Assembly (NCBI GenBank): GCA_017534745.1
Contig: JAFXVX010000021.1
Coordinates: forward strand, 1-64,000
Length of the DNA stretch: 64,000 bases
Reading direction: 5' to 3'
DNA from: Bacteroidales bacterium
GTDB taxonomy: Bacteria; Bacteroidota; Bacteroidia; Bacteroidales; UBA932
Positions 1 through 7,842 of this stretch are shown here, piece after piece. A program made the translations under genes and the position numbers. The notes under the pieces were generated by a model. It saw only the letters and a list, made by a program, of their open reading frames with translations, did no database searches and had not been told where the DNA came from. Each line of letters starts with the position of its first letter. Position 1 is the first letter of the stretch.

Positions 1-765
1 ACCGGTGTCGCCGTGAGGGCCGCCGATGACGAACTTGCCCGTCGGGTTGACGTGGAGGATGAACCCTTTGTCGAACAGGGCCGCGGTCTCCGCAGGGAGG
101 GCCGCCTTGACCCTCGGGAGGAGGATATTCTCCACGTCGGCGCGGATTTTCTCCTGCATGGCCTTGTCAGAGTCGAATTCGTTGTGCTGCGTGGAGATCA
201 CTATGGTGTGGACCTTCACGGGCTTTCCGGTCTCCCCATTATATTCTATGGTATATTGGCTCTTGGCGTCCGGCCTGAGGTACGGCATCAACTGCGGCTC
301 CCCGTGGCGGATGTCGGCGAGGATCTTGAGGGTGAGGTGGCTCAGGTACAAGGGGAGGGGCATATAATCCTCGGTCTCACGGCAGGCGTAGCCGAACATC
401 ATGCCCTGGTCGCCGGCGCCCTGGTCGAGCGGATTCTCCCGCACGACGCCGCGGCCGATGTCCGCGCTCTGCTCGTGGATGGCCGACAGCACTCCGCAGG
501 AGTTGCCGTCGAACATGTATTCAGCCTTGTCGTAGCCTATGTCGTTGATTACGTTGCGCACGACCGCCTGGACATCAACCCAGGCCTTCGACGTGACTTC
601 GCCCATCAGGACGACCATGCCGGTCGAGCAGAAGGTCTCGCAGGCGACCCTGGATTCAGGGTCCTGCCTCAGGAATTCATCGAGGACAGCGTCGGAAATC
701 TGGTCCGACACCTTGTCAGGGTGTCCCTCGGACACCGACTCTGACGTAAAGAGATAAGTCTTCAT
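1..765 (-). CDS. metK: S-adenosylmethionine synthetase, C-terminal part beyond the window
   Basis: Methionine adenosyltransferase makes S-adenosylmethionine from methionine and ATP in the cytoplasm. The minus strand reads [19 protein letters not shown], the family N-terminus with the ATP-binding GHPDK motif. Further on come [12 protein letters not shown] (about residues 117-128) and the start of GGPHGDTG at the window edge. About 255 codons are visible of the usual 390-430, so roughly a third lies outside. An in-frame ATG at 774 would add three residues; I chose 765 because family members begin close to the YLFTSESV motif. The product call is certain; the exact start is not. Confidence 0.95.
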   Translation of the reverse strand, partial: MKTYLFTSESVSEGHPDKVSDQISDAVLDEFLRQDPESRVACETFCSTGMVVLMGEVTSKAWVDVQAVVRNVINDIGYDKAEYMFDGNSCGVLSAIHEQSADIGRGVVRENPLDQGAGDQGMMFGYACRETEDYMPLPLYLSHLTLKILADIRHGEPQLMPYLRPDAKSQYTIEYNGETGKPVKVHTIVISTQHNEFDSDKAMQEKIRADVENILLPRVKAALPAETAALFDKGFILHVNPTGKFVIGGPHGDTG

Positions 766-818
766 TTTTAGCATTTTTTCACGTGGTTGCAAGCATGCAA
801 ATCTGTCCACGTCGTATT

Positions 819-1274
819 TTAATATCCATTCCGATCCATCTCACGGGCGATGTCTTTCGCCTTGATGGTCTCTCTCTTGTCGTACTCCTTTTTACCCTTT
901 GCAAGGGCGATCAGGAGCTTTGCGTATCCGCTTTCCGAAATGAAAAGCTTCACGGCTACTATGGTCAGGCCCTTCTTCTTGTCCTCGGCTCCGAGGTGCC
1001 GCAGTTCGCGGCGCGTAAGGAGGAGCTTGCGGTCCCGCATCGGCTCGTGCTGCCCCCAGGATCCCGCCTTGTAGGTCGAGATGTTCATCCCGCGGACATA
1101 GAGCTCGCCTCTTTCAAAGTAGCACCAGGCGTCCTGCAACGACACGCGGCCCTCGCGGATGGACTTTATTTCAGTCCCGACGAGGCGTATGCCGGCCGTG
1201 AAGGTCTCCAGAAACTCGTAGTCGAAGGAGGCCCTCCTGTTGGTCGCGGTAACTTTGCTCTTCGCCTTCGCCAT
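819..1274 (-). CDS. smpB: SsrA-binding protein SmpB
   Basis: SmpB binds tmRNA and brings it to stalled ribosomes for trans-translation. The 151-residue protein has the family order: a basic N-terminus (MAKAKSKV), [18 protein letters not shown], the [18 protein letters not shown] core, [12 protein letters not shown], and a lysine-rich tail ([17 protein letters not shown]) that normally mimics the anticodon stem. An upstream in-frame start at 1328 would add 18 hydrophobic residues absent from the family. A perfect TATCTTTG promoter box at 1283-1290 also lies downstream of that longer start. Both facts support the ATG at 1274. The gene lies just upstream of metK on the same strand, 53 bp away. 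Confidence 0.95.
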   Translation of the reverse strand: MAKAKSKVTATNRRASFDYEFLETFTAGIRLVGTEIKSIREGRVSLQDAWCYFERGELYVRGMNISTYKAGSWGQHEPMRDRKLLLTRRELRHLGAEDKKKGLTIVAVKLFISESGYAKLLIALAKGKKEYDKRETIKAKDIAREMDRNGY

Positions 1275-1282
1275 AGTGGGCG

Positions 1283-1290
1283 CAAAGATA
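1283..1290 (-). promoter_or_regulatory. Bacteroidetes -7 box of smpB
   Basis: The minus strand reads TATCTTTG, a perfect match to the TAnnTTTG element used by the Bacteroidetes primary sigma factor. Only eight bases separate it from the smpB ATG, so the mRNA leader must be very short or absent. No clear TTTG stands at the usual -33 position. Confidence 0.6.
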
Positions 1291-1355
1291 AGGAAAAATG
1301 AGCAAAAAGAGTTCATCTTTCTGCTCATTTTATTAAGGAGATACTCTCGGCCTTT

Positions 1356-1421
1356 CGGCCTCGGTATGACAGGAGTTGGCGGCCTCGGTATGACAGGAGT
1401 TGGCGGCCTCGGTATGACAGG
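1356..1421. repeat. 24-bp tandem repeat, about 2.75 copies
   Basis: Copies run 1356-1379, 1380-1403 and 1404-1421 (last one partial). On the minus strand each contains TGTCATACCGAG, closely related to the TGTCATTCCGAG core of the dispersed repeats at 13441 and 14199. The array ends exactly one base before the TAG stop codon of the DUF5689 gene. Confidence 0.85.
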
Positions 1422-2609
1422 CTATTCCGGAACGGATAGGAGGGTGAACTGGGCGCTGCCCTGGTAGCGGGTGAGGATGCCGGTCATCGAGATGGCGCGC
1501 GCACCGCTGCGGACGTCGGCCGGTAGCTCGACGTCGGCGAAGCGGGAGTAGCCGCTCGTACGGACCTGGACTTCCTTGTCGCCGTACATGAAGTAGTGGC
1601 TGACGGACTGTGCCTGCGGGTGGGCGATAATCTCCTGCTTGTAAGGAATCACATAGCCGAAATTGGCCTCCGTCGTCATGGCGGTGCCTATCGTGCCCGA
1701 GCCGTCGCCGATCTCCACGTCATCCCACACGCCGGACTTCGCCATGGCGCCGAAGCGGTCCTTGGTGAGGGCCCAGGTCTTGATGCCGAAGGTGTAGTCC
1801 TCGCCATCGACCTTTGTCGTGGGGGATGAGAGGAACACCCTGTTCCAGGACTCGTTTTTGGTGTGGTTGAGGTTGGGGTTCGGGTAGAACAGGCAGAAGA
1901 TTTCCGTGCCGCCCACGGAGTTGCCGTAGGTCACTCCGGTGAGGGTCACGAGGCGTCCCACCATAGAATCCTTTGTCAGATCGTCTGCCGCAGGATTGAC
2001 CATGGGCTTGATCCTCTGCTCCTCCGGAAGGACTGCTCCGCGGAAGATGTGGCTGTCGATGATGGCGGGAAGGTCTATGTAGGCTGTCTCGTACTCGGGG
2101 ACTTCCTTCTGGTAGCCCAGCATGTATTCGCGCCATTCGTCGCCCAGAATACCGAGCTGGAGGAGGCCGCTGCCGCCCCACTTGCCGCTCTTGTATCCGT
2201 ATTCACCGATGGTGAGGCCGTTGCAATAGACATAGAGGATCTGGCCGACCTTGTAGTCGTCGTAGGACGAAGACCTTCCAAGTTTGAGGTCGAGGCCTCC
2301 GGTCTGGTCCTGGATGTAGATCTCGCGATAGACGTTGCCGTTCTCGTCGGAGGTCGTAATTTCTCCGCGGAGGACGTAGTCCTTCTTGATCTCAACCGGA
2401 GTACCGTGGTTCCTGTATAAGGCCTTGATTTCGGAAACGGTCGTGAATTTAGCTACACCGAAAGCGTCGAGCACTTCCTGGTCGGTCCAGACTTTATAGG
2501 GTTCGCCGGAGTCGCCGGGGTTCGAGAACACCGGCTGGAACTCCTCTTTCAGACTCTGGCAGGATACGGCCGCAGCGAGGGCGGCGAGGATTATTATTGA
2601 CTTTTTCAT
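1422..2609 (-). CDS. DUF5689 (OB-fold-like) lipoprotein
   Basis: A 395-residue predicted lipoprotein whose signal peptide ends in a lipobox-like AAAVSC before Cys17. Residues about 75-160 carry the DUF5689 pattern: VLRGEITTSDENGNVYREIY, then IQDQTGGLDLKL, VGQILYV and CNGLTIGEYG. This family looks like an OB-fold and is common in surface lipoproteins of Bacteroidota. Ligand unknown. It is the last gene of the five-gene operon, 5 bp after the TonB receptor, where a SusD would sit in a sugar locus. I infer that it is the surface partner of that receptor, possibly binding nucleic acid. Confidence 0.8.
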   Translation of the reverse strand: MKKSIIILAALAAAVSCQSLKEEFQPVFSNPGDSGEPYKVWTDQEVLDAFGVAKFTTVSEIKALYRNHGTPVEIKKDYVLRGEITTSDENGNVYREIYIQDQTGGLDLKLGRSSSYDDYKVGQILYVYCNGLTIGEYGYKSGKWGGSGLLQLGILGDEWREYMLGYQKEVPEYETAYIDLPAIIDSHIFRGAVLPEEQRIKPMVNPAADDLTKDSMVGRLVTLTGVTYGNSVGGTEIFCLFYPNPNLNHTKNESWNRVFLSSPTTKVDGEDYTFGIKTWALTKDRFGAMAKSGVWDDVEIGDGSGTIGTAMTTEANFGYVIPYKQEIIAHPQAQSVSHYFMYGDKEVQVRTSGYSRFADVELPADVRSGARAISMTGILTRYQGSAQFTLLSVPE

Positions 2610-2614
2610 ACTCT

Positions 2615-5584
2615 TTAGAATCTGAAGTAAACATTAAGCATGTAGTTGATACCGCTCATGTAGAAGTACTTGGAGTCGAAGCGGTAGTAGCGGTCCTTGT
2701 TCTCGGTGTTATCGACCATACGGGTCTGCTCGTAACCTCCGGTCTTGATGTTCTTGTTGTTGAGCATGTTCTTGAGGTTGGCGGAGAAACCGATGTTGTA
2801 CTTGCGCTTGATGTACCAGGACTTGCCGACGGAGGCGTTCAGGAGGAACGCCGGGTCGAATTTCTCCTGCTGGGTCATGTACATGAGTTCGTCAGGCTCG
2901 ATCGTGTAGTCCGGACCTGCCGCAGCGTATTCGGTGCGGTAGAGCGGGTTCATGTCGAGGTAGGCCTCGGCGAACGCCTGGAAATCGAGCTCGAAGAACC
3001 AGTAGTTGATGCTGTAGCTGAGTCCGACGGACGCGGCGAGCTGCGGGATGGAAGGCACGTAGTGCTTCTGCCAGCGGTAGATCTCGTTGGTGTAGTTGCC
3101 GTAAACATCCTTCTTGAGGACAGGGTTCTTGCTCCAGAAGGTAACGGGGACCTCGGTCACGTTCTTGAGGTTGTCACCGTCCTTGTAGAGGTAGGAGACC
3201 CTTTCGGCGCTGTTGTCCACCGTCTGGATGAAGGTCGGGGTCGAAGTGTAAACGTTGCGTCCGAACGCGAGGGCTCCCTGGATATAGAGGTTGTCAACAA
3301 AATAGGTCGGAATCTTGAAACCAAGTTCGAAGCCGATGTGGCGCTCGTCGATGCCGCGGAGGGCGAAGTTGGAGAACGCGTTCTGCAGGTCATCGTAGGC
3401 GCTCATCACCTTGGACTGGTTGCGGATGGTGGTGTAGTATCCGGTCGCCCTGATGTTGATTCCCTTGCCGCTCCACTGCCAGTTGAGGTCGGCGGAGAAG
3501 GTCTTGACCGGGAGGTTCTGCATCATGGTGTTGCGCGTACGGGGCGAGATGAAGGTCTGGTTGAACGTCGGGGCGTCGGAGAAGTAGCCGACGTTGGCGT
3601 AAACCCTCATGTTGCCGCCTATGACGTAGTTGAGGTTGAGCTTGGCGCCATAGACCGGCGTCCCGTATTTGTCGGACTTGCCGTAGGAGGTGTCCTTGGA
3701 GGACATCGACTTGGCAAGGACTTTCCTCTCGCTGAGGGAGAGGTCGGGGTAGATGCCGGCGATCTCGTCGGCGGTCACCTCACCGGGGAAGAGGCCCTTG
3801 CGTACCAGGCCTTCCCTCCAGAACTGCCTGTAGCCGAGCTTGAGGCCGAGGGTCGCGCTGAAGTTGCCGAGGACTCCCTTCGCCGTGCCCCATACATTGA
3901 AGTCGCGGGTGTGGGCGTAGTAGTCGTAGCCGTACTTGTCTCCCTTGTGGAGGACGCGGGTCTGGCCGCTCTGCAGGTAGTAGTTGAGGTCGTTCTGCGT
4001 CTTATAAGGGGTGGCGGCGTAGTCGCGGTCGGCGAAGTTGTCCACGTCGAGGAAGTACTCGCCGCCGAGGAGGTCCGCTATTATTTTATAGTATTCAGTA
4101 CGGTTGATCCTCAGGTTCGCCCCGGCGTTGACGGTGAGCCAGTCGAGCGGGCGGAGGTTGAAGGTCGCAGCGAAGTTGAAATCGTGCTGATCCGTACGGC
4201 GCTCTTCCTGGACGTACTTGGAACGGCCGCCTTCGCTCATGCGGTTGACGTTGTAGAGCCTGTCCCAGTTGAGGTGGACCACATCGGGCACTTCGTCGTA
4301 CCAGGCCTGCTCCGCCGCGGCCGCCTTGTCCGGATTGTTCCTCTTCATGTTGGGATCCGGGTTGTAGAAGTAGCTCGGGAGGTTGCGGTAGTAGTCCGGC
4401 CTCGGGTCCTGGGCATTGTACCAGTCGAGGGCGGTGTAGCCGTTCTTGCCAAAGCGGTAGAGGGCCGTCAGGGACATGTTGAATTCCTCGGAAGGGGTGT
4501 ACTCGTACTTGAGGACCGCGACCGGCTCGTGCGTCTTGCGGACGCGGGCGTTGCGGACCTTGCCGTTCTGGTAGCCCCAGTTGGCGTTGTACATATTGTC
4601 GCCCATGAGGTCATAAACCTCCTGGGTGGATGCCATCTGCGCGCCCCTCTGGCCGGGGGTGCCGAAGAAGATGAGGCTCAGCTTATGCTCGTCGCCGAAG
4701 TACTTGTCGGCCGCGAGGTAGTAGGCGAACGAACGGTAATAGACACCGTCGATCCAGTCGTTGCCGCCGAGACGGGCGGAAACGTTGGCCGCGAACGCCC
4801 AGCCGTTGTCCATCTTGCCGGTCGCGTAGGAGGCCATGACGCGGAGGCGGTAGAGGGCGCTGTTGGTCATGAGGCTGAGCCTGAGGCCCTTGCGCATCGA
4901 AGAGGCGTCGCCGAAGATGTTGGTGATACCGTTGTAGCCGCCGAATCCGTACTCGGAAGTCTCAAGACCGGTGGTGCTCTCCTTGGAACGGGTCGCCTCG
5001 TTGAGGCCGCTCCAGAGGGAGAACGGGGTGTATCCCGTCACGGCGTCGTTCATCCGGATACCGGCGAACGCGACGTCCTGCGACTCTGAACTGTAGCCCC
5101 TCGCGCGGAAGCGTACGGCGCTGAAATTGAAACTGGCGATGTTGTTGAACACGTCGTTGGAGCCGAAGAGGACCGTCGGGTTGTCGGCGTAGCCGGAGTC
5201 GTCCATGTCAAACTCCGTGAGCGACTCGTCCTCGGTCTCGTTCACCGTCCTCGTGCTCGTCAGGGAGAGGTTGAACATGTTCTTGACCGCACCGTCAACG
5301 ACGGCGAGGTTGACCTGCTGCTCGAGGTATTCGGGCGCCGCGATGACGAGGGTGTAGTTGCCGTCCTCAAGGCCCGGGATGAGGAAGTTGCCTTCCGCGT
5401 CCGAGGAGACCGTCGAGACCTCCGCCGCGCCCTTCATGAGGACGAGGCGGGCGTTCTCGATCGGAGTCTTCCCTTCACGGCTCACGACCGTACCCTTGAC
5501 GCCTCCGGTGTTTTCCTCCTGGGCGAAGGCGGACGCTGCTGCAAAGAGCAGCGCGAGGGTTATTATGGTTATTTTTCTGGTCAT
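2615..5584 (-). CDS. TonB-dependent outer-membrane receptor with N-terminal carboxypeptidase-regulatory-like domain
   Basis: A 989-residue outer-membrane transporter. The signal peptide ends at AFAQ (about residue 21). A CarboxypepD_reg-like beta-sandwich follows (GVKGTVVSREGKTPIENARL...DAEGNFLIPGLEDGNYTL, about 28-85), then a plug (about 130-240) and a long aromatic-rich beta-barrel ending in a C-terminal aromatic residue (NVYFRF). The family imports large substrates with TonB energy. No SusD is encoded beside it; the neighbours are exported nucleases (5591, 6671) and OB-fold lipoproteins (1422, 7843). From that context I infer uptake of nucleic-acid fragments or nucleotides. The family call is secure; the substrate is inference. 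Confidence 0.85.
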   Translation of the reverse strand: MTRKITIITLALLFAAASAFAQEENTGGVKGTVVSREGKTPIENARLVLMKGAAEVSTVSSDAEGNFLIPGLEDGNYTLVIAAPEYLEQQVNLAVVDGAVKNMFNLSLTSTRTVNETEDESLTEFDMDDSGYADNPTVLFGSNDVFNNIASFNFSAVRFRARGYSSESQDVAFAGIRMNDAVTGYTPFSLWSGLNEATRSKESTTGLETSEYGFGGYNGITNIFGDASSMRKGLRLSLMTNSALYRLRVMASYATGKMDNGWAFAANVSARLGGNDWIDGVYYRSFAYYLAADKYFGDEHKLSLIFFGTPGQRGAQMASTQEVYDLMGDNMYNANWGYQNGKVRNARVRKTHEPVAVLKYEYTPSEEFNMSLTALYRFGKNGYTALDWYNAQDPRPDYYRNLPSYFYNPDPNMKRNNPDKAAAAEQAWYDEVPDVVHLNWDRLYNVNRMSEGGRSKYVQEERRTDQHDFNFAATFNLRPLDWLTVNAGANLRINRTEYYKIIADLLGGEYFLDVDNFADRDYAATPYKTQNDLNYYLQSGQTRVLHKGDKYGYDYYAHTRDFNVWGTAKGVLGNFSATLGLKLGYRQFWREGLVRKGLFPGEVTADEIAGIYPDLSLSERKVLAKSMSSKDTSYGKSDKYGTPVYGAKLNLNYVIGGNMRVYANVGYFSDAPTFNQTFISPRTRNTMMQNLPVKTFSADLNWQWSGKGINIRATGYYTTIRNQSKVMSAYDDLQNAFSNFALRGIDERHIGFELGFKIPTYFVDNLYIQGALAFGRNVYTSTPTFIQTVDNSAERVSYLYKDGDNLKNVTEVPVTFWSKNPVLKKDVYGNYTNEIYRWQKHYVPSIPQLAASVGLSYSINYWFFELDFQAFAEAYLDMNPLYRTEYAAAGPDYTIEPDELMYMTQQEKFDPAFLLNASVGKSWYIKRKYNIGFSANLKNMLNNKNIKTGGYEQTRMVDNTENKDRYYRFDSKYFYMSGINYMLNVYFRF

Positions 5585-5590
5585 ATCGGG

Positions 5591-6670
5591 TTATTTCTGG
5601 ATAACGATGTAGGTGGGGTAGTGGTCGGAGTAGCCGCCGATGAAGGCGCCGCCGGAGAAGGTACGGAACGGGGTGTCCTTGTACTGGCCGGACTGGTTGA
5701 CCATGAACGGCTTGTTGAAGATCCTGGCGTAGTAGCGCTTCTTCCCCTTCTTGATGCAGGGCTGGATCTGCAGCGTGCCTTCGGGGGCGTGGGAGAGGGC
5801 CTCGTTGACAAGGATGCAGTCGTAGATGTTCCACTCACCGCGGTAGGCGAGGGAACCGTAGCCTGCCTTCAGCATCGAGACGAACGGGGAGAAGTAATCC
5901 TCCGGACCTACGTCCTCGATCTTTTCCTTGCCGTGGAGATAGATGGCCATCGACTCGTCGGTCGGATTGTCGTTCATATCTCCCATGACGACGCACTTGA
6001 TGCCGGGGTATTTTTCCATCATCTGCAGCGAGTGCTCATAGATGATCTCGCCTCCGCGGGCGCGGAGGTCCTGGCCCTTGCCGCCTATCCTGGAAGGAAG
6101 GTGGCAGACGTAGAAGGCGAAGTGCTCGCCGTCGATAATCCCGTGGACCATGAGGATGTCACGGGTGCGGAAGCGCTCCTGCTCCTCCTGGTTGAGCGAG
6201 AAGGTGATGGCCGTGGAGTTGAAATCGAAGGGAATCGATTCACTCTCGACGACTTTCATCTGCTCCGGCTTGTAGAGGAGGGCCACATCGACGCCGCGGC
6301 GGTCGGGACCGTCGTAGTGGACGATCTGGTAGTTGGCCTCGGCGATCGCCGGCTCGGAGACGAGGTCTTCGAGGACGTGGCGGTTCTCGATCTCGCTCAC
6401 ACCGAGGACGGTGTGCCAGCGGCCGTTGTCAACCTTCATCGCCGCGATGACCCTCGCCATGTTGGCGAGCTTCTTGGCGTATTTGACTTCGGTCCACTGG
6501 TTACCGCCGTCGGGGAGGTATTCGTAGTCGTTCTTCCCTTCGTCGTGGTAGGTGTCGAAGAGATTCTCAAGGTTGTAGAACCCTATGATATAAGTCCTCT
6601 TGCCTGCACCGTAGCATGAAGATGCCACGGTAAGCAGCAGGACAAGGGCTATTGAAACTATCCTTTTCAT
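5591..6670 (-). CDS. Exported endonuclease/exonuclease/phosphatase (EEP) family protein
   Basis: A 359-residue secreted metal-dependent phosphodiesterase of the EEP (DNase I-like) fold. After a signal peptide (MKRIVSIALVLLLTVASSCYG) come FYNLENLFD, the metal-binding SEIEN (about residue 98), RGVDVALLY, CHLPSR, GDMNDNP (about residue 232) and the terminal SDHYPTYIV with the catalytic Asp-His pair. All key motifs appear intact. Cys19 could be lipidated or the protein may be periplasmic. It starts directly after the stop of the DNA/RNA endonuclease gene and ends 6 bp before the TonB receptor, so translation is probably coupled. Substrate could be DNA, RNA or another phosphodiester. Confidence 0.85.
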   Translation of the reverse strand: MKRIVSIALVLLLTVASSCYGAGKRTYIIGFYNLENLFDTYHDEGKNDYEYLPDGGNQWTEVKYAKKLANMARVIAAMKVDNGRWHTVLGVSEIENRHVLEDLVSEPAIAEANYQIVHYDGPDRRGVDVALLYKPEQMKVVESESIPFDFNSTAITFSLNQEEQERFRTRDILMVHGIIDGEHFAFYVCHLPSRIGGKGQDLRARGGEIIYEHSLQMMEKYPGIKCVVMGDMNDNPTDESMAIYLHGKEKIEDVGPEDYFSPFVSMLKAGYGSLAYRGEWNIYDCILVNEALSHAPEGTLQIQPCIKKGKKRYYARIFNKPFMVNQSGQYKDTPFRTFSGGAFIGGYSDHYPTYIVIQK

Positions 6671-7831
6671 TTACTTCCAGTTTGCAAGTGTCGTTTCAGG
6701 GTCTGCAGTCTTGATTTCAGTAGCCATGGCCTCTCCATAGATACTGGCGAAGGAGGCGAAGAAGACCTCGCCGGTCTTACTCTCGACATCCTTGACTGTC
6801 GTAGCGTAATTCATGAAGTCCTCACCTGCGATGCTGGCGGAGTGGGGCAGGTAGAAGGCTGCCGCGGAGAACTCTCCGGTCGGATCGCCCTTCTTGTAGC
6901 GGAGAAGGACCTTGTAGTAGGCGTCGGGAACCCTTGCGGCGCGGCCCCTTGAGGTGCCGGACCAGGCGGAACTGCTGTCGTACTTGGCGCCCGTGCAGAC
7001 GTACAGGGTGTCGCTCGCGGCGGAATAGACGCGGACCTTGTTCTCAAGGTCGAGCCAGATGCCGCCGTTGAAGTCGTAATTCTGAGGCGTTATATTGGTC
7101 GAGTAGAAGGTCGAACGATTGGCCTCGGAGGCGAGACGGTCGGCTGACGGGAGCTGGTGTCCCCTGACCCAGCCGCCTCCGTAGCTTCCTCCGCCGAGGT
7201 TGATCTGCTTGTCCTCGGGGACGCAGGGGTCTATTTCGCCCCACTTGTCAACACGCTCGCCGGAGCCGCGGAGGCCCGGGTTGAGCGGGTAGGCGACCCA
7301 CGGCGAGATCGCCGCGTCGGGGTCGAAGTAGCAGGACCAGTTGCGGATGCCGGAGGTCTTGAGGTTGATATAGGGGTTACCGTTCATGTCGTGGGGGGCG
7401 AAGATGAGTCCGCTCCTGCCCATGCGCGGAAGTTCAAGCCACTGCGGGACGCCGGTCGAGGCGGCCCCGGTCTGGGTGAGGATTGTCGAGACTTTGTTTT
7501 CCGGGGTGCGGATGACGATGCGCACGTCGCGCGGGTTGCTGCTCGGGTTCTGCTCGCAGGAGATGCTGACGGTGGCGAAACCGTCGCCCTCGGCGGGATC
7601 GAAGCTGCACCAGCCGGTCTCCTCACAGAGGTATTCTGCGGAAAGCGTCCAGTGGGCCGCTGCACCTACAGTGAGTTCCACCGACCCGCCGCTTCCGGAG
7701 ACCCTTGCTTCGGCAAGCGTGAGCACGGGAATCAGCTCATACTTGTCCTTGCAGGAGACGGCCGCCAGGGACAGTGCGAGAAGCACTGCCACCGGCGCCG
7801 CTGTTTTGAGCCAACTAAATATCTTTTGCAT
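6671..7831 (-). CDS. DNA/RNA non-specific endonuclease lipoprotein with BACON-like domain
   Basis: A 386-residue predicted surface lipoprotein (lipobox AAVSC, Cys about 27). Residues about 40-120 form a BACON-like sandwich (SVELTVGAAAHWTLSAE...ILTQTG). The rest is a beta-beta-alpha-metal nuclease of the NUC1/EndA family: VRGHQLPSADRL (about residues 205-216) carries the catalytic His, and TNITPQNYDFNGGIWLDLE has the metal-binding Asn region. The first motif residue, usually Asp (DRGH), is Val here. I chose the ATG at 7831 because it begins the signal peptide; a longer frame from 7930 overlaps the upstream gene. The gene follows the OB-fold lipoprotein by 11 bp. Confidence 0.85.
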   Translation of the reverse strand: MQKIFSWLKTAAPVAVLLALSLAAVSCKDKYELIPVLTLAEARVSGSGGSVELTVGAAAHWTLSAEYLCEETGWCSFDPAEGDGFATVSISCEQNPSSNPRDVRIVIRTPENKVSTILTQTGAASTGVPQWLELPRMGRSGLIFAPHDMNGNPYINLKTSGIRNWSCYFDPDAAISPWVAYPLNPGLRGSGERVDKWGEIDPCVPEDKQINLGGGSYGGGWVRGHQLPSADRLASEANRSTFYSTNITPQNYDFNGGIWLDLENKVRVYSAASDTLYVCTGAKYDSSSAWSGTSRGRAARVPDAYYKVLLRYKKGDPTGEFSAAAFYLPHSASIAGEDFMNYATTVKDVESKTGEVFFASFASIYGEAMATEIKTADPETTLANWK

Positions 7832-7842
7832 GGCAGTCGGTT

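Noticed and set aside
1356..1421. Possible CRISPR array
   Set aside because: Units are directly adjacent with no spacers, and no cas gene is present in the window.
2597..5089. An 830-codon open frame on the plus strand
   Set aside because: It lies antisense to the TonB receptor, is rich in Val/Glu/Gly/Asp/Arg as GC-rich shadows are, and shows no domain.
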